A DNA stretch of 64,000 nt from Thalassococcus sp. S3. GTDB taxonomy: Bacteria; Pseudomonadota; Alphaproteobacteria; Rhodobacterales; Rhodobacteraceae. Position numbers and translations under genes: made by a program. Of this stretch, positions 1 through 11,459 are shown piece after piece (the stretch's first letter is position 1; the number at the start of each line of letters is the position of its first letter). A model generated the notes under the pieces. It ran no database searches and was not told where the DNA came from. It saw only the letters and a list, made by a program, of their open reading frames with translations. The stretch covers positions 2,418,001 to 2,482,000 of the forward strand of contig NZ_CP022303.1 of the NCBI RefSeq assembly GCF_004216475.1, given 5' to 3'.

Positions 1-487
1 CACCGATCTTGCCCATGCCGGTCGTTGCGGCATTGTGCACATAGGAGACCACGCCATCGCCCTCCAGCGATGCCATGCGGCGCACCGACATGTTCTCACC
101 GATCGTGGCGATCTTGTCGGTGAGCGTGTCGGCCACGGTCTTGCCGCCCATATCGGCCTCTTTCAGCGCTTCGACGTCGGAGACGGTCAAAGCGGTCTTT
201 GCGATACCGGATACCATCTCTTGAAACTCGGCGTTCTTGGCCACGAAGTCGGTTTCGGAATTGACCTCGACCGCGACACCCTTGCCGCCGTCGACGACCA
301 CGGCGACCAGACCTTCGGCGGCGGTGCGACCGGATTTCTTGGCGGCCTTGGCCAGACCCTTGGTGCGCAGCCAGTCGACCGCGGCTTCCATGTCGCCGCC
401 CGTTTCGGTCAGTGCTTTTTTCGCGTCCATCATGCCTGCGCCGGTGCTGTCGCGCAGTTCTTTCACCAATGCTGCTGTGATTGCCAT
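1..487 (-). CDS. tsf: Elongation factor Ts (3' end outside window)
   Basis: EF-Ts is the cytosolic guanine-nucleotide exchange factor that recycles EF-Tu during translation. The visible 162 residues begin [20 protein letters not shown] and continue through the invariant DAKKAL and the TDFVAKN segment, which is the canonical EF-Ts N-terminus and core; the family is usually near 280-300 residues, so a little over half is present and the C-terminus lies to the left of the window. Start at 487 follows a GAGGAGAGCC ribosome-binding stretch. It lies 90 bases downstream of rpsB on the same strand, the standard rpsB-tsf order, and is probably co-transcribed with it. The identification is secure. Confidence 0.97.
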   Translation of the reverse strand, partial: MAITAALVKELRDSTGAGMMDAKKALTETGGDMEAAVDWLRTKGLAKAAKKSGRTAAEGLVAVVVDGGKGVAVEVNSETDFVAKNAEFQEMVSGIAKTALTVSDVEALKEADMGGKTVADTLTDKIATIGENMSVRRMASLEGDGVVSYVHNAATTGMGKIG

Positions 488-517
488 GACGTGGCTCTCC
501 TCAAATTCTGGATGGTT

Positions 518-539
518 GGGACGGGTCATACCCCGTCCC
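518..539. other. Hairpin in the rpsB-tsf intergenic space
   Basis: GGGACGGG and CCCGTCCC form an 8-bp perfect stem around a 6-base loop between rpsB and tsf. Read leftward it is not followed by a T-run, so it is not a typical intrinsic terminator. It could modulate the rpsB:tsf ratio by partial termination, pausing or RNA processing; that role is inferred only from its position. Confidence 0.5.
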
Positions 540-577
540 GTATGTCATTTGCGTGACAGGCCCGGAGAGGACCCTGA

Positions 578-1372
578 TCAAGCGTTCGCCGGGGCCTCCT
601 CGGCCTCTGGCGTGGCCTCGTCGGCCAGACCCTCTTCGACCGGAGCTTCGTCCATCGCGCCCAGATCGACGCCAGCGGCGCCAAGCTGCGCGGACATGCC
701 ATCAAGCGCCGCGCGGGCGGCCAGATCGCAGTAAAGCGCGATCGCACGGGCCGCGTCGTCATTGCCGGGGATGATGAAATCCACCCCATCGGGCGAACAG
801 TTGGTGTCCACCACGGCCACGACCGGGATGCCCAGCTTGTTGGCCTCTGCAATCGCCAGCGCCTCTTTCTTGACGTCGATGACGAAGAGAAGGTCCGGTG
901 TGCCGCCCATCTCGCGGATCCCGCCCAGCGACGCCTGCAGTTTGCCCTGGTCACGCTCCATGCCCAGACGCTCTTTCTTGGTCAGGCCCTCGGCGCCGGC
1001 TTCCATCGCCTCGTCGATCTGTTTCAGACGGTTGATCGACTGGGACACGGTTTTCCAGTTGGTCAGCGTGCCACCCAGCCAGCGGTGGTTCATGTAATAC
1101 TGCGCGCATTTCTCGGCCGCTTCGGCGATGGGCTGGGATGCCTGGCGCTTGGTGCCGACAAAGAGGACCCGACCGCCTTTGGCAACGGTTTCGCGGATCA
1201 CCGTCAGCGCCTGGTCCAGCATCGGGACGGTCTGCGTCAGATCCATGATGTGGATGCCGTTGCGCGCGCCGTAGATGAAGGGCGACATGCGCGGGTTCCA
1301 GCGCTGTGTCTGGTGGCCGAAGTGAACGCCCGCTTCGAGCAGCTGACGCATTGTGAACTCGGGAAGAGCCAT
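578..1372 (-). CDS. rpsB: 30S ribosomal protein S2
   Basis: S2 is a small-subunit ribosomal protein. The 264-residue product starts [20 protein letters not shown], the classic S2 N-terminus, followed by [16 protein letters not shown] and the [11 protein letters not shown] signature. The open frame runs much further upstream, but the start at 1372 is chosen because it matches the family N-terminus and has GGAAACGAG just before it. The C-terminus ends in an acidic Ala/Glu-rich tail common in alphaproteobacterial S2. It is followed on the same strand by tsf after 90 bases. A good sigma70-type promoter lies about 120 bases upstream (1493-1521). Confidence 0.97.
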   Translation of the reverse strand: MALPEFTMRQLLEAGVHFGHQTQRWNPRMSPFIYGARNGIHIMDLTQTVPMLDQALTVIRETVAKGGRVLFVGTKRQASQPIAEAAEKCAQYYMNHRWLGGTLTNWKTVSQSINRLKQIDEAMEAGAEGLTKKERLGMERDQGKLQASLGGIREMGGTPDLLFVIDVKKEALAIAEANKLGIPVVAVVDTNCSPDGVDFIIPGNDDAARAIALYCDLAARAALDGMSAQLGAAGVDLGAMDEAPVEEGLADEATPEAEEAPANA

Positions 1373-1492
1373 ATCTCGTTTCCTTTCCGGTTTATACCTG
1401 GGCGGGGGTCTCGACGCGGATGCGCCAACCGGCGGACCTTTGGGGATGTCTCCCCCATTGGCCCAAACCCCGCCTGCGGGATGAATGGCGCG

Positions 1493-1521
1493 CGTATAGA
1501 GCAGGTTTTCAGGGGGCACAA
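1493..1521 (-). promoter_or_regulatory. Promoter of rpsB
   Basis: On the minus strand TTGTGC (1516-1521) and TATACG (1493-1498) are separated by exactly 17 bases, a good sigma70-type pair. It lies about 120 bases upstream of the rpsB start, leaving a leader long enough for the autoregulatory structure often found in front of rpsB. Assignment is by consensus and position. Confidence 0.6.
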
Positions 1522-1535
1522 GGCCTATTCGGCGC

Positions 1536-2375
1536 CTATTCGGCGGCCTGCGCCACAGCGGTCGGATGGGCGGAGCGCACGATCTCTTCAAGCCGGGCCG
1601 CAAGCGCCTTGCGGTTGGCAAAATCGGCGACGGCGACCGGCGGATGGTAGTGGACCAGGACGGTCCCCCCTGGTGCGGCGGAGAGTGTTTTCAGAAGGTG
1701 GCTGCCGAAATCCATGTCCCCCCACCAGCCGTAAAAGCGCGCGGGCTGACCTGCGGGCGCGCCATAGACCACGGTGACCGGCTGGATGCGCATTTCCGCG
1801 CGCAACTCGTCTGTGAAGAACGCCTGAAAGAGCGTTGTTTTGAAGGGCAAAACGCGCAATCCGTCGGTTGACGTGCCTTCGGGAAAGAAGAGAAGCTGGT
1901 GACCCGCGAGCAGGCGCAATTGAAAATTCAGCATCTGCTGACGCGCTTGCGATGGATTACGCTCGGTAAAAAGCGTGCCGGTGGCGCGGGCCAGCCAGCC
2001 GATACCGGGCCATTTGGCGACTTCGGATTTCGAGACGAAATAGATCCGTTGCGCGGCGTTCAGCGCGAAAATATCGAGCCAGGACGAATGGTTGGCCACC
2101 ACCGCGCCCTGTTCATGGATGGGCGTGCCCGTGGCCGAAAAGCGCATGCCGAGGATGACGAAGGCCAGACGGCAAACGGTTTGGGTGATATGGGGCGTGA
2201 GAGGCCGCGCCATCCCGAAAAGAGGGCGTTCGATCAGGCGCAGCGTCAGCAGGATGAAAAGCCCCCCGAACACCACAATCCCCAGCACGAGGCCGCGCAG
2301 GACCACACGCACCCAGCCCGCCGGGCCGATCCGGACCGGATCGGGCGCGTCGTCGCTCTCCCAGGCCTGGGTCAC
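1536..2375 (-). CDS. olsA: Lyso-ornithine lipid O-acyltransferase / PlsC-family acyltransferase
   Basis: This 279-residue protein belongs to the PlsC (1-acyl-glycerol-3-phosphate acyltransferase) family. It has an N-terminal membrane segment (around residues 25-50, [20 protein letters not shown]), the catalytic NHSSWLD (HX4D) motif near residue 90 and the substrate-binding FPEGTSTDG block near residue 165. Its start overlaps the stop of the OlsB-like gene by 4 bases (ATGA), so the two are translationally coupled. In Rhodobacteraceae an olsB-olsA pair makes ornithine lipids, OlsA adding the second acyl chain to lyso-ornithine lipid; that specific role rests on the pairing. A general phosphatidic-acid-forming PlsC is the alternative. 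Confidence 0.85.
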   Translation of the reverse strand: MTQAWESDDAPDPVRIGPAGWVRVVLRGLVLGIVVFGGLFILLTLRLIERPLFGMARPLTPHITQTVCRLAFVILGMRFSATGTPIHEQGAVVANHSSWLDIFALNAAQRIYFVSKSEVAKWPGIGWLARATGTLFTERNPSQARQQMLNFQLRLLAGHQLLFFPEGTSTDGLRVLPFKTTLFQAFFTDELRAEMRIQPVTVVYGAPAGQPARFYGWWGDMDFGSHLLKTLSAAPGGTVLVHYHPPVAVADFANRKALAARLEEIVRSAHPTAVAQAAE

Positions 2376-3142
2376 CCGGCCCGCTCGCTGGTGTAAAGCC
2401 GCTTTTGGCGTTCGTTCATCCGGGCGGTGTCGAGCACAAGGCAGACATCGGTGGTGTTGAACGCATGGTCGATATAAGCCCCCTCACCCACGCAACCGCC
2501 GAGACGGAGATAGGCCTTGATGAGGGCCGGTGTCTCCAGCATGGCGCGGCGGCGGTCGAGGTCTTCGGGGGCGACGAGGTTCATCGACTGATACTGCGCC
2601 TGTCGCGCACGCACTCGCAGCGCGGGCGGTGCGAGGTGGTTGTGGTGCAGCATCGACAATGGCTGGGCCAGTGCCGGGATATCGGTGCCGTGAAAGCTGG
2701 CGACACCGAAGAGCACTTCGATCTTGTGTGTCTCGACATAGGCGGCCAGAGCGGCCCAGAGGTGATACATCGCCGTACCACCGCGATAATCGGGATGCAG
2801 GCAGGAGCGGCCCAGTTCGAGAAGCCTGCGCCCCGAAGAGACCAGCAAGCCCAGATCGTACTCATCGGCCGAATAGAATTGTCCGGCCTTTTCCGCCTGA
2901 TCGTCCCGGAGGAGACGGTACACGCCCACCACGTCTTCGGTCCGGTCGTCGATCAGGATCATGTGGTCGAAGAAGGGATCGAAGCGATCCTGTTCCAGCC
3001 CCGCCGCATGATCCACCAGCGCGCCGCCGCCGCCCAGTTCGCGCACGAAGACGTCGTACCGCAGCGCTTGCGCGGCCTGCAGTTCCGCATCCGTTTCCGC
3101 GATTTTCACGCGAAAGGCCGGTCCGGGATTAGACATCAACAT
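2372..3142 (-). CDS. olsB: L-ornithine N-acyltransferase (OlsB-like, GNAT fold)
   Basis: A 256-residue protein of the OlsB/hemolysin-like acyl-ACP acyltransferase family. Family hallmarks are RYDVFVRELGG near residue 30, DRFDPFFDHMILID, VGVYRLLR, ELGRSCLHPDYRGG and the FGVASFHGTD block. OlsB transfers a 3-hydroxyacyl group from acyl carrier protein to the alpha-amino group of ornithine, the first step of the phosphate-free ornithine membrane lipids. The coupled downstream gene is an OlsA-like PlsC protein, which supports the pathway. The first ATG (3142) and an internal one six bases later (MSNPG) are both plausible starts. A candidate promoter is at 3186-3215. Confidence 0.88.
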   Translation of the reverse strand: MLMSNPGPAFRVKIAETDAELQAAQALRYDVFVRELGGGGALVDHAAGLEQDRFDPFFDHMILIDDRTEDVVGVYRLLRDDQAEKAGQFYSADEYDLGLLVSSGRRLLELGRSCLHPDYRGGTAMYHLWAALAAYVETHKIEVLFGVASFHGTDIPALAQPLSMLHHNHLAPPALRVRARQAQYQSMNLVAPEDLDRRRAMLETPALIKAYLRLGGCVGEGAYIDHAFNTTDVCLVLDTARMNERQKRLYTSERAG

Positions 3143-3185
3143 GGATCATCGCAGTTCTGTCAGTTGTGCTTCTGGAAGTTGGGGG

Positions 3186-3215
3186 CTGATACCTTATTGC
3201 ACAAGCTTTTGGCAA
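3186..3215 (-). promoter_or_regulatory. Candidate promoter of olsBA
   Basis: TTGCCA (3210-3215) and TATCAG (3186-3191) on the minus strand are 18 bases apart, about 45 bases upstream of olsB, in the only intergenic space in front of the pair. Consensus match is moderate. Confidence 0.4.
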
Positions 3216-3269
3216 CATGATGCAGATCGACGCCGCGTTTGCCTTGCGTTAATCCTTCGGTAACGAAGT

Positions 3270-3452
3270 TCATGGATCAAAGACGGGCAGCAGGGTGACG
3301 CGGGCGCCATCGATGACAACTTTGCCTTCCTCCTGGAAATTCACGGTGATCTTGCCGCCAATATTGGATTGTACCTGCCCGACCCCCCATGCCGGATGGT
3401 CCGGGTGGCTGACCAGCATTCCGGGGGCGAGGATGGCATTCATGTCGGACAT
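3270..3452 (-). CDS. DUF3553 small conserved protein
   Basis: A 60-residue protein, MSDMNAILAPGM... ending LLPVFDP, of the DUF3553 family (short SH3-like beta-rich proteins; PAWGVGQVQS and KITVNFQEEGK segments). No biochemical function is known to me. The open frame extends further upstream, but the start at 3452 is preferred because the longer form would overlap the divergent chpT gene and the family normally begins with the LxPGMxVxHPxHPxWGxG segment. The start lies 26 bases from the divergent chpT start, so promoters of the two genes must overlap or lie inside the neighbouring coding region. Confidence 0.8.
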   Translation of the reverse strand: MSDMNAILAPGMLVSHPDHPAWGVGQVQSNIGGKITVNFQEEGKVVIDGARVTLLPVFDP

Positions 3453-3478
3453 ACGGGGCTCCAGCAGGAAAGGAAGAT

Positions 3479-4075
3479 ATGGGACAAAGTAACGTGAACC
3501 TCGCGGCACTGATAGGGTCGCGGATCTGTCACGATCTTATCAGCCCGATCGGGGCGATTACCAACGGACTGGAACTGCTTGATATAGCTGGTGTTTCCTC
3601 GGGTCCCGAGATCAGCCTGATCTCGGAAAGCGTCGAAAATGCGGGGGCCCGGATCCGGTTCTTTCGCATTGCCTACGGGGCGGCGGGCGAGCAGAGCATC
3701 GCGCGATCCGAGATTGTGGCGCTTTTGAACGACTTGCGCGCGGGATCAAGGGTGAGCGTGCAGTACGGGCCACTGGATGCCCAGCCGCGATCGGATCTGC
3801 GTCTGGCCTTTCTGGCCCTGCAATGCTGCGAAACGGCGCTGGCCTATGGCGGGACGGTGCGCATCCTCAAGGAAAACGGGACGTGGTCGATCATCGGCGG
3901 AGCGGAGAAGCTGAACGTGGTGCAGGATGTGTGGGATGATCTGACCCGTGCGGAGAAAAGGGCGGAGATCACCCCTGCCCTGGTGCAATTCGCGTTGCTG
4001 CCGGAAATCGCGGCGGAAGACGGCCGGACGCTCGACGTGACATACAGCGACACGGAAGTTGCGATCCGCTTTTAG
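3479..4075 (+). CDS. chpT: Histidine phosphotransferase ChpT
   Basis: A 198-residue protein resembling ChpT, the phosphotransferase that relays phosphate from the CckA kinase to CtrA and CpdR in alphaproteobacteria. In roseobacters the CtrA relay controls motility, gene transfer agents and related traits. The phospho-accepting histidine is His18 in [14 protein letters not shown], at the start of the helical dimerisation hairpin; the rest is a degenerate HATPase-like fold without ATP-binding motifs. AGGAAAG sits seven bases before the ATG. The gene is divergent from DUF3553 and its stop overlaps the convergent proA stop. Confidence 0.88.
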   Translation: MGQSNVNLAALIGSRICHDLISPIGAITNGLELLDIAGVSSGPEISLISESVENAGARIRFFRIAYGAAGEQSIARSEIVALLNDLRAGSRVSVQYGPLDAQPRSDLRLAFLALQCCETALAYGGTVRILKENGTWSIIGGAEKLNVVQDVWDDLTRAEKRAEITPALVQFALLPEIAAEDGRTLDVTYSDTEVAIRF

Positions 4076-5337
4076 CCGCGGATCGCCCCGTTGCCCGTGA
4101 CCAGATACTTAAAGCTGGTCAGTTGGACGGCCCCCACGGGGCCACGGGCATGCATCTTGCCTGTCGCGATGCCGATCTCGGCGCCCATCCCGAATTCGCC
4201 GCCATCGGCGAACTGGGTGGAGGCATTGTGCATCAGGATGGCGCTGTCGAGCCGCTGGAAAAAGCGGTCCCGCACCGACAGGTCCTCGGTCAGGATGCAG
4301 TCGGTATGGTCAGATCCGAAGCGACGGATATGGGCAATGGCCTCATCGACATCGGCCACCGGTTTGGCGGCGATGATCATGTCGAGGTATTCGCGGCCCC
4401 AATCCTCATCCGTGGCCTCCACCGTGCCTTCGACCCGGGCCAGCGCGCCCTCGGCCCGAACCTCGACCCCGGCATCTATCAGCGCGCGGATCACGCCTTG
4501 GCCGAGGGTGGACACCGCGTCCTGGTGGATCAGAAGGCACTCGGCGGCTCCGCAGATTCCGGTACGCCGGGTCTTGGCATTCAGCACCACCTTGAGCACG
4601 GTTTCGGGGTCGGCCGCCTTGTCCACATAGATATGCACGATACCCTCGAGATGGGCGAAAACGGGCACCCGCGCCTCCCGCTGGACAAGACCCACGAGGC
4701 CCTTGCCGCCACGGGGAACGATGACATCGACCGTATCGGTCATGGTGAGCAGCTCGGAGACCGCCGCCCGGTCGCGCGTGGGCACAAGCTGGATCGCGTC
4801 TTCGGGCAGGTTGGCGGCGCGCAGCCCGTCGACGAGGCAGGCATGGATCGCGCGGGAGGAGTGGAAGCTTTCCGAACCCCCGCGCAGGATTACCGCATTG
4901 CCCGCCTTGAGGCAGAGCGCACCGGCATCGGCGGTCACGTTGGGCCGGCTTTCATAGATCACGCCGATCACGCCCAGAGGCGTGCGAACGCGCTGGATGT
5001 GGAGACCGTTGGGACGGTCCCATTCCTCCATCACGGCGCCCACGGGATCGGGCTGTTCGGCGATGGCGCGCAGCCCGTCCACGACGCCGCGCAGGCGCGC
5101 CTCATCCAGCATCAGGCGGTCCATCATCGCATCCGACAGGCCCTTGTCGCGGCCAAACTCCAGATCCTCGTCATTGGCGGCGATGATCTCGGCCCGGCGC
5201 GCCCAGACGGCATCGGCTGCGGAGATCAGGGCGGCGTGTTTCCTTTCGGCGGTGGCGAAGGCCAGCTCGGCGCTGGCGGCCTTGGCCCGCGCGCCGATCT
5301 CGGCCATGAGGGCGGGAATGTTGTCCATGTCTTTCAT
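4072..5337 (-). CDS. proA: Glutamate-5-semialdehyde dehydrogenase (gamma-glutamyl phosphate reductase)
   Basis: Second enzyme of proline biosynthesis; reduces gamma-glutamyl phosphate with NADPH to glutamate semialdehyde in the cytosol. The 421 residues match the usual ProA length. Recognisable blocks are [30 protein letters not shown], the [11 protein letters not shown] segment, and [11 protein letters not shown] with the catalytic cysteine; the C-terminal [19 protein letters not shown] motif is diagnostic. It follows proB with a 22-base gap, so proB-proA form an operon downstream of obgE. Start may be the first ATG or the next (MDNIPAL) nine bases later. Confidence 0.96.
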   Translation of the reverse strand: MKDMDNIPALMAEIGARAKAASAELAFATAERKHAALISAADAVWARRAEIIAANDEDLEFGRDKGLSDAMMDRLMLDEARLRGVVDGLRAIAEQPDPVGAVMEEWDRPNGLHIQRVRTPLGVIGVIYESRPNVTADAGALCLKAGNAVILRGGSESFHSSRAIHACLVDGLRAANLPEDAIQLVPTRDRAAVSELLTMTDTVDVIVPRGGKGLVGLVQREARVPVFAHLEGIVHIYVDKAADPETVLKVVLNAKTRRTGICGAAECLLIHQDAVSTLGQGVIRALIDAGVEVRAEGALARVEGTVEATDEDWGREYLDMIIAAKPVADVDEAIAHIRRFGSDHTDCILTEDLSVRDRFFQRLDSAILMHNASTQFADGGEFGMGAEIGIATGKMHARGPVGAVQLTSFKYLVTGNGAIRG

Positions 5338-5359
5338 GTCGGACCCCTTATCTGGTGGC

Positions 5360-8013
<2,654 letters not shown>

Positions 8014-8021
<8 letters not shown>

Positions 8022-8556
8022 GCTTCTTCAGGTATGTCCAGGTGGGCACGGTCGCGTCGCGCGCCACACTGAAGCTTTCGGCATCGCCCAGATATTCGAA
8101 CCCGCAATGGGTCAGCACCCGGGCCGAGGCCGGATTGTCCTGAAAGACGCTGCCGAACATGGTCTTGTCGCCCAGCGGATTGGCTTCCACCAGCGCCTGC
8201 ACCGCGTCGGACGCGAGCCCGGTATTCCAGTAGATCGGCGCCACCCAATAGCCGACCTCCGACTGGTTGCGGTCCATCTTTTGCAGGCTGATCACGCCCA
8301 TCAGTTCCGACCCGCCGGATTTAGAGCCGTCCATGGCCCAGATGTCTTCCTCCCGCTCTTCGGCCATGGCCCGCGAGACGAACGCCTCTGTCAGACCGGG
8401 CGGCAGCGGGTGCGGGATCGAGGTGGTCATGCGTGCGACGCGTTCGTCGCCTGCGTAAAGCTCGATCAAGCCCTGATCGGACCGGCGCAGGGGGCGCAGG
8501 TCGAACCTTTCGGTTTCGACGACCGGCTGGTCGGCGATGATAGTGTCGAGTTTCAT
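8014..8556 (-). CDS. GNAT family N-acetyltransferase (RimJ/RimL type) 2
   Basis: A 180-residue GNAT protein beginning MKLDTIIADQPVVETERFDL, with RPLRRSDQGLIELYAGDERVA, IGYWV-like strand (VGYWVAPIYWNTGLASDAVQ) and DNPASARVLTHCGFEYLG at the end. The frame continues upstream, but the start at 8556 has a strong GGAGGGG eight bases before it and gives a 4-base ATGA overlap with the LysE-type gene, both decisive. The C-terminal LGDAESFSVARDATVPTW resembles other members that act on small substrates; no substrate can be named. Confidence 0.85.
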
Positions 8557-9161
8557 TGTGTTACCCCTCCTCCGAACAACACGTAGAACACAGACGCGAC
8601 GGTGAGCCCCGCCAATGTCCACATCAGATATTTTTCCTCAGGTCGTCCTGCAACCGTCGCGGCGATCCGATCGCCGGCGAATGTCCAGATCGGATGGAGC
8701 ACGATCTGACAGGCCAGCAGGCAGGCCGCAATCACCGCCGTCGCCTCCAGCGGAGGCGTGCCAACGGCGACGAACCCGGTAAAGCCCGCCACGATCATCG
8801 CCCAAGCCTTGGGGTTGAGCGGATGCACGATCAGGCCCGCGAAAAAGCCGGGGGCTTTGGCCGCACCGGCATCGGTGTTCAGGCGCAGATTGGCGACCTT
8901 CCAGGCGAGCCAGCAGATATAGGCGGCCGAGACCCATTTGAGGGTATCAAAAACCCATGGCGCGCGGTCCGCCAGTTCCATGAGGCCAAAACCCACGGGC
9001 CAGATCACAAGTTGCTTGCCCAAGGCCACGCCCGCAACGAAAGGCAAGGCCGCGCGGAAACCATAGCGCGCGCCGGTGGCCATGAGTGCCATGTTGGCGG
9101 GACCCGGCGTACCGACTTGGGACGCGGCGAAGACGAGGAAGCTGGCGGCCGCAACGCTCAT
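8553..9161 (-). CDS. LysE/RhtB family translocator
   Basis: A 202-residue inner-membrane protein of the LysE (amino acid exporter) superfamily. It starts MSVAAASFLVFAASQVGTPG; the family's conserved TPGPANMALMATGARYGFRA and a run of about six hydrophobic segments are visible (for example LPFVAGVALGKQLVIWPVGF). LysE/RhtB proteins export amino acids or homoserine lactone-like compounds. It lies between GNAT genes with 4-base overlaps on both sides, suggesting that an acetylated or toxic amino-acid-like compound might be modified and exported together; that link is inference. Confidence 0.85.
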   Translation of the reverse strand: MSVAAASFLVFAASQVGTPGPANMALMATGARYGFRAALPFVAGVALGKQLVIWPVGFGLMELADRAPWVFDTLKWVSAAYICWLAWKVANLRLNTDAGAAKAPGFFAGLIVHPLNPKAWAMIVAGFTGFVAVGTPPLEATAVIAACLLACQIVLHPIWTFAGDRIAATVAGRPEEKYLMWTLAGLTVASVFYVLFGGGVTQ

Positions 9162-9661
9162 TGCAGGGCCTCCCACCGGGTGCGGGTCAGTTCCACATGC
9201 TGTACCTCGACATCGCGACCCAGGGCACGGGAGGGATTTGTGTCGAGATGCGTGGGCTCGAAGCCGATCTTGGTCAGCACACCTTTGGAGCCTGCGTTTT
9301 CGAGCATATAGCTGGCTTGCAAAGTGTCATCGCTCTTTGCGAAATGCGCAGCGACCAGGGCGCGACCGGCCTCGGTCGCATAGCCCCTGCCCCAAAACGG
9401 CTGGCCATACCAATAGCCGAATGCCTTGGTGATCGACACGCATCCGACCAATCGGCCTTCGGCAGTGACCCCGAAAACACCGGGATCGCCCATCGGCAAG
9501 GTGTCGATGAACATTTGCGCATCCTCTACCGAATAGGGATACGGCACGCGGGAGACCCAGCGCGCAACTTCGAAATTATTCGCGAGAGCCGCGATGTCAC
9601 CCACATCCTCGGGGCCGAGGCGCCGCAGGACGAGCCGGTCGGTTTCGATGATATCTGTCAT
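9158..9661 (-). CDS. GNAT family N-acetyltransferase 3
   Basis: A 167-residue GNAT protein, MTDIIETDRLVLRRLGPEDV at the start, then NNFEVARWVSRVPYPYSVED, YWYGQPFWGRGYATEAGRAL (the CoA-binding loop region) and NAGSKGVLTKIGFEPTH. It is clearly a paralogue of the next gene upstream (shared NNxxVARWxxRVPxPY and PFWGxGxATEAGRAxV), so the two arose by tandem duplication. Start at 9661 is chosen for the ATGA overlap with the upstream gene and alignment with its paralogue. The substrate is unknown. Confidence 0.85.
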   Translation of the reverse strand: MTDIIETDRLVLRRLGPEDVGDIAALANNFEVARWVSRVPYPYSVEDAQMFIDTLPMGDPGVFGVTAEGRLVGCVSITKAFGYWYGQPFWGRGYATEAGRALVAAHFAKSDDTLQASYMLENAGSKGVLTKIGFEPTHLDTNPSRALGRDVEVQHVELTRTRWEALQ

Positions 9662-10161
9662 TGTGCCGCCTCCCACCCCGCACGGGTCAGGATCATCTTT
9701 TGCTGATCGACGGCGTGGCCGAGGCTGCGTGTGAAAGTGGGCTCCACATGGGTGTCGCGAAACCCCAGCTTGGTGAGCACCTTGCAGGACGCTGCGTTGC
9801 CCTCCAGATAGCCGGAGACCAGATCTTCACCACCGTTCGCGAAATGGCGATCTACCACGGCGCGACCGGCCTCAGTCGCGAAACCATGGCCCCAGAACGG
9901 CTCTCCGAACCAATAGCCGAGGTGATCCTCGGACGAGATGCAGCCGATGAAACGGTTTTCTTGCAGTACGGCGAAATGGTCGGTTCCGTCGTCCTCGACC
10001 CGCCCCGTGAATTCAAGGGCGTCGTCCGGGCCATAGGGGAACGGCACGCGGGTCAGCCAGCGCGCGACGTCGAGGTTGTTTAGAAGCACCGCAATCTCCG
10101 GCGCATCGACACGGGCGATGCGGCGCAGGGTCAAGCGGGATGTCTCAATACGGTCGGTCAT
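9658..10161 (-). CDS. GNAT family N-acetyltransferase 4
   Basis: A 167-residue GNAT protein (MTDRIETSRLTLRRIARVDA...), the first gene after the rpmA terminator and a tandem paralogue of the next one. Shared features are NNLDVARWLTRVPFPYGPDD, GYWFGEPFWGHGFATEAGRA and NAASCKVLTKLGF. The start codon is only 12 bases beyond the T-run of the terminator, so translation of the run must rely on read-through transcripts or on a promoter overlapping the terminator or rpmA. Function beyond acyl-CoA-dependent acetylation cannot be told. Confidence 0.85.
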   Translation of the reverse strand: MTDRIETSRLTLRRIARVDAPEIAVLLNNLDVARWLTRVPFPYGPDDALEFTGRVEDDGTDHFAVLQENRFIGCISSEDHLGYWFGEPFWGHGFATEAGRAVVDRHFANGGEDLVSGYLEGNAASCKVLTKLGFRDTHVEPTFTRSLGHAVDQQKMILTRAGWEAAQ

Positions 10162-10173
10162 CGGACCGCTCCT

Positions 10174-10213
10174 GAAAAACAAAGAAAGGGGACCGGCGGT
10201 GTCGCCGGTCCCC
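10174..10213 (-). terminator. Intrinsic terminator after rpmA
   Basis: A perfect 10-bp stem GGGGACCGGC / GCCGGTCCCC with a 6-base loop (10188-10213), followed in the leftward direction by TTTCTTTGTTTTTC. This is a strong rho-independent terminator 32 bases after the rpmA stop and immediately before the first GNAT start codon. Confidence 0.88.
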
Positions 10214-10245
10214 CTGAATTTCGTCTTAAGCTCTTGGGTAACGGC

Positions 10246-10515
10246 TTACTCGGCGGCCTCCGCCATTGGCAGGACGGAAATGAAGGTACGGCCCTTCAGA
10301 CCTTTGTGGAATGTCACCGCACCCTGCACGGTCGCAAAGATCGTGTGGTCCTTGCCCATGCCCACGCCCTGGCCCGGCCAGAACTTGGTGCCGCGCTGAC
10401 GCACGATGATGTTGCCCGGGATGGCCGCTTGGCCACCAAAGAGTTTCACGCCAAGGCGGCGACCGGCTGAATCGCGACCGTTACGGGAGGAACCACCAGC
10501 TTTCTTATGTGCCAT
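10246..10515 (-). CDS. rpmA: 50S ribosomal protein L27
   Basis: An 89-residue large-subunit ribosomal protein. It begins [20 protein letters not shown] and contains [26 protein letters not shown] and [10 protein letters not shown], all diagnostic of L27, whose N-terminal tail reaches the peptidyl-transferase centre. The start follows AGGAGAGAGA. It is 11 bases downstream of rplU in the standard rplU-rpmA order, and a strong terminator follows at 10174-10213. Confidence 0.97.
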   Translation of the reverse strand: MAHKKAGGSSRNGRDSAGRRLGVKLFGGQAAIPGNIIVRQRGTKFWPGQGVGMGKDHTIFATVQGAVTFHKGLKGRTFISVLPMAEAAE

Positions 10516-10526
10516 TCTCTCTCTCC

Positions 10527-11165
10527 TTAACCCTTGGCCAGTTCTTTGGCCTGTTCGATCCAGCCTTCACGCTCGATCCGGCCTTTGAACGACAGTTTCT
10601 CGTCCATAGCAGCAACGTCCTCATCCGTCCATGCTGCAACCTGCGCGAAGGTGGTGACACCCGCCTCGTGCAGTTTCTTTTCAAGCGCCGGGCCCACGCC
10701 CGAAAGCTTTTTCAGATCGTCCGCGCCATCGGTGGCGGCGGGCGCTTCGGCCTTCGCCTCTTTCTTGGGCGCAGCCTTCGCATTGGGCGCGTCGGCCACA
10801 GCAGCGACCGAACCTGCACCCACGGCAGCCTTCACGCCGCTTTTGTCGGCGCCGGAAGCCAGTATGTCCGTCACCTTGACCAGCGTCAGCTTCTGACGGT
10901 GCCCCTTGGTGCGCTTGGAGCTGTGCTTACGCCGGCGCTTGACGAAATGGATGACCTTTTCGCCCTTGATCTGATCGACGACTTCGGCCTGCACGGCTGC
11001 GCCTTCGACGAACGGTGCGCCGACGGTGGGCGTGTCGCCACCCAGCATCAGAACATCGTTGAATTGAACTGTTTCGCCAGCGTCTGCAGCCAGTTTTTCG
11101 ACCCGGAGCATATCGCCGGACTGAACCTTGTACTGCTTGCCGCCGGTCTTGAGAACCGCAAACAT
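10527..11165 (-). CDS. rplU: 50S ribosomal protein L21 with C-terminal helix-hairpin-helix extension
   Basis: The first ~103 residues ([20 protein letters not shown] ... [19 protein letters not shown]) are a normal L21, a 23S-rRNA-binding protein next to L20. The protein then continues to 212 residues, twice the usual length: an Ala/Lys/Glu-rich linker (about 115-150) and a C-terminal domain [20 protein letters not shown] plus [20 protein letters not shown], which is a helix-hairpin-helix/SAP-like motif seen in nucleic-acid-binding proteins. The reading frame is uninterrupted so this is a real fusion, known to me as common in Rhodobacteraceae. It starts the ribosomal operon; promoter at 11300-11328. 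Confidence 0.95.
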   Translation of the reverse strand: MFAVLKTGGKQYKVQSGDMLRVEKLAADAGETVQFNDVLMLGGDTPTVGAPFVEGAAVQAEVVDQIKGEKVIHFVKRRRKHSSKRTKGHRQKLTLVKVTDILASGADKSGVKAAVGAGSVAAVADAPNAKAAPKKEAKAEAPAATDGADDLKKLSGVGPALEKKLHEAGVTTFAQVAAWTDEDVAAMDEKLSFKGRIEREGWIEQAKELAKG

Positions 11166-11299
11166 GCGTCTTTCCTTTTTGCTTCCGCGTCCTGTGGTCC
11201 CCGTCTCCGGGCGTTCGCGGCCAAAGCCACCTCAGACAGCGCGCCCCGATGGGCGATATCCTATCAATTCCGGCATCCTACCGGGCACCAGAGAGCGCG

Positions 11300-11328
11300 C
11301 TTATCGGGGCATTTCCCCCGCAAGTCAA
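11300..11328 (-). promoter_or_regulatory. Promoter of rplU-rpmA
   Basis: Minus-strand TTGACT (11323-11328) and GATAAG (11300-11305) separated by 17 bases, about 135 bases upstream of rplU. The -35 box is one base from consensus. It lies in the 294-base space shared with the divergent Hint gene. Confidence 0.6.
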
Positions 11329-11459
11329 GGGGCCAAAAGCCTGGTCTCGAAACCCCGGATTTGAGCGGCATTTCGCCGTCGGCGGAAACCCGCCCTCCCG
11401 ATTTGCGTATAAATCGACGACCTTGCGAGCGAAGTGCGTTTTAGAGGGACGGGAAAGCC

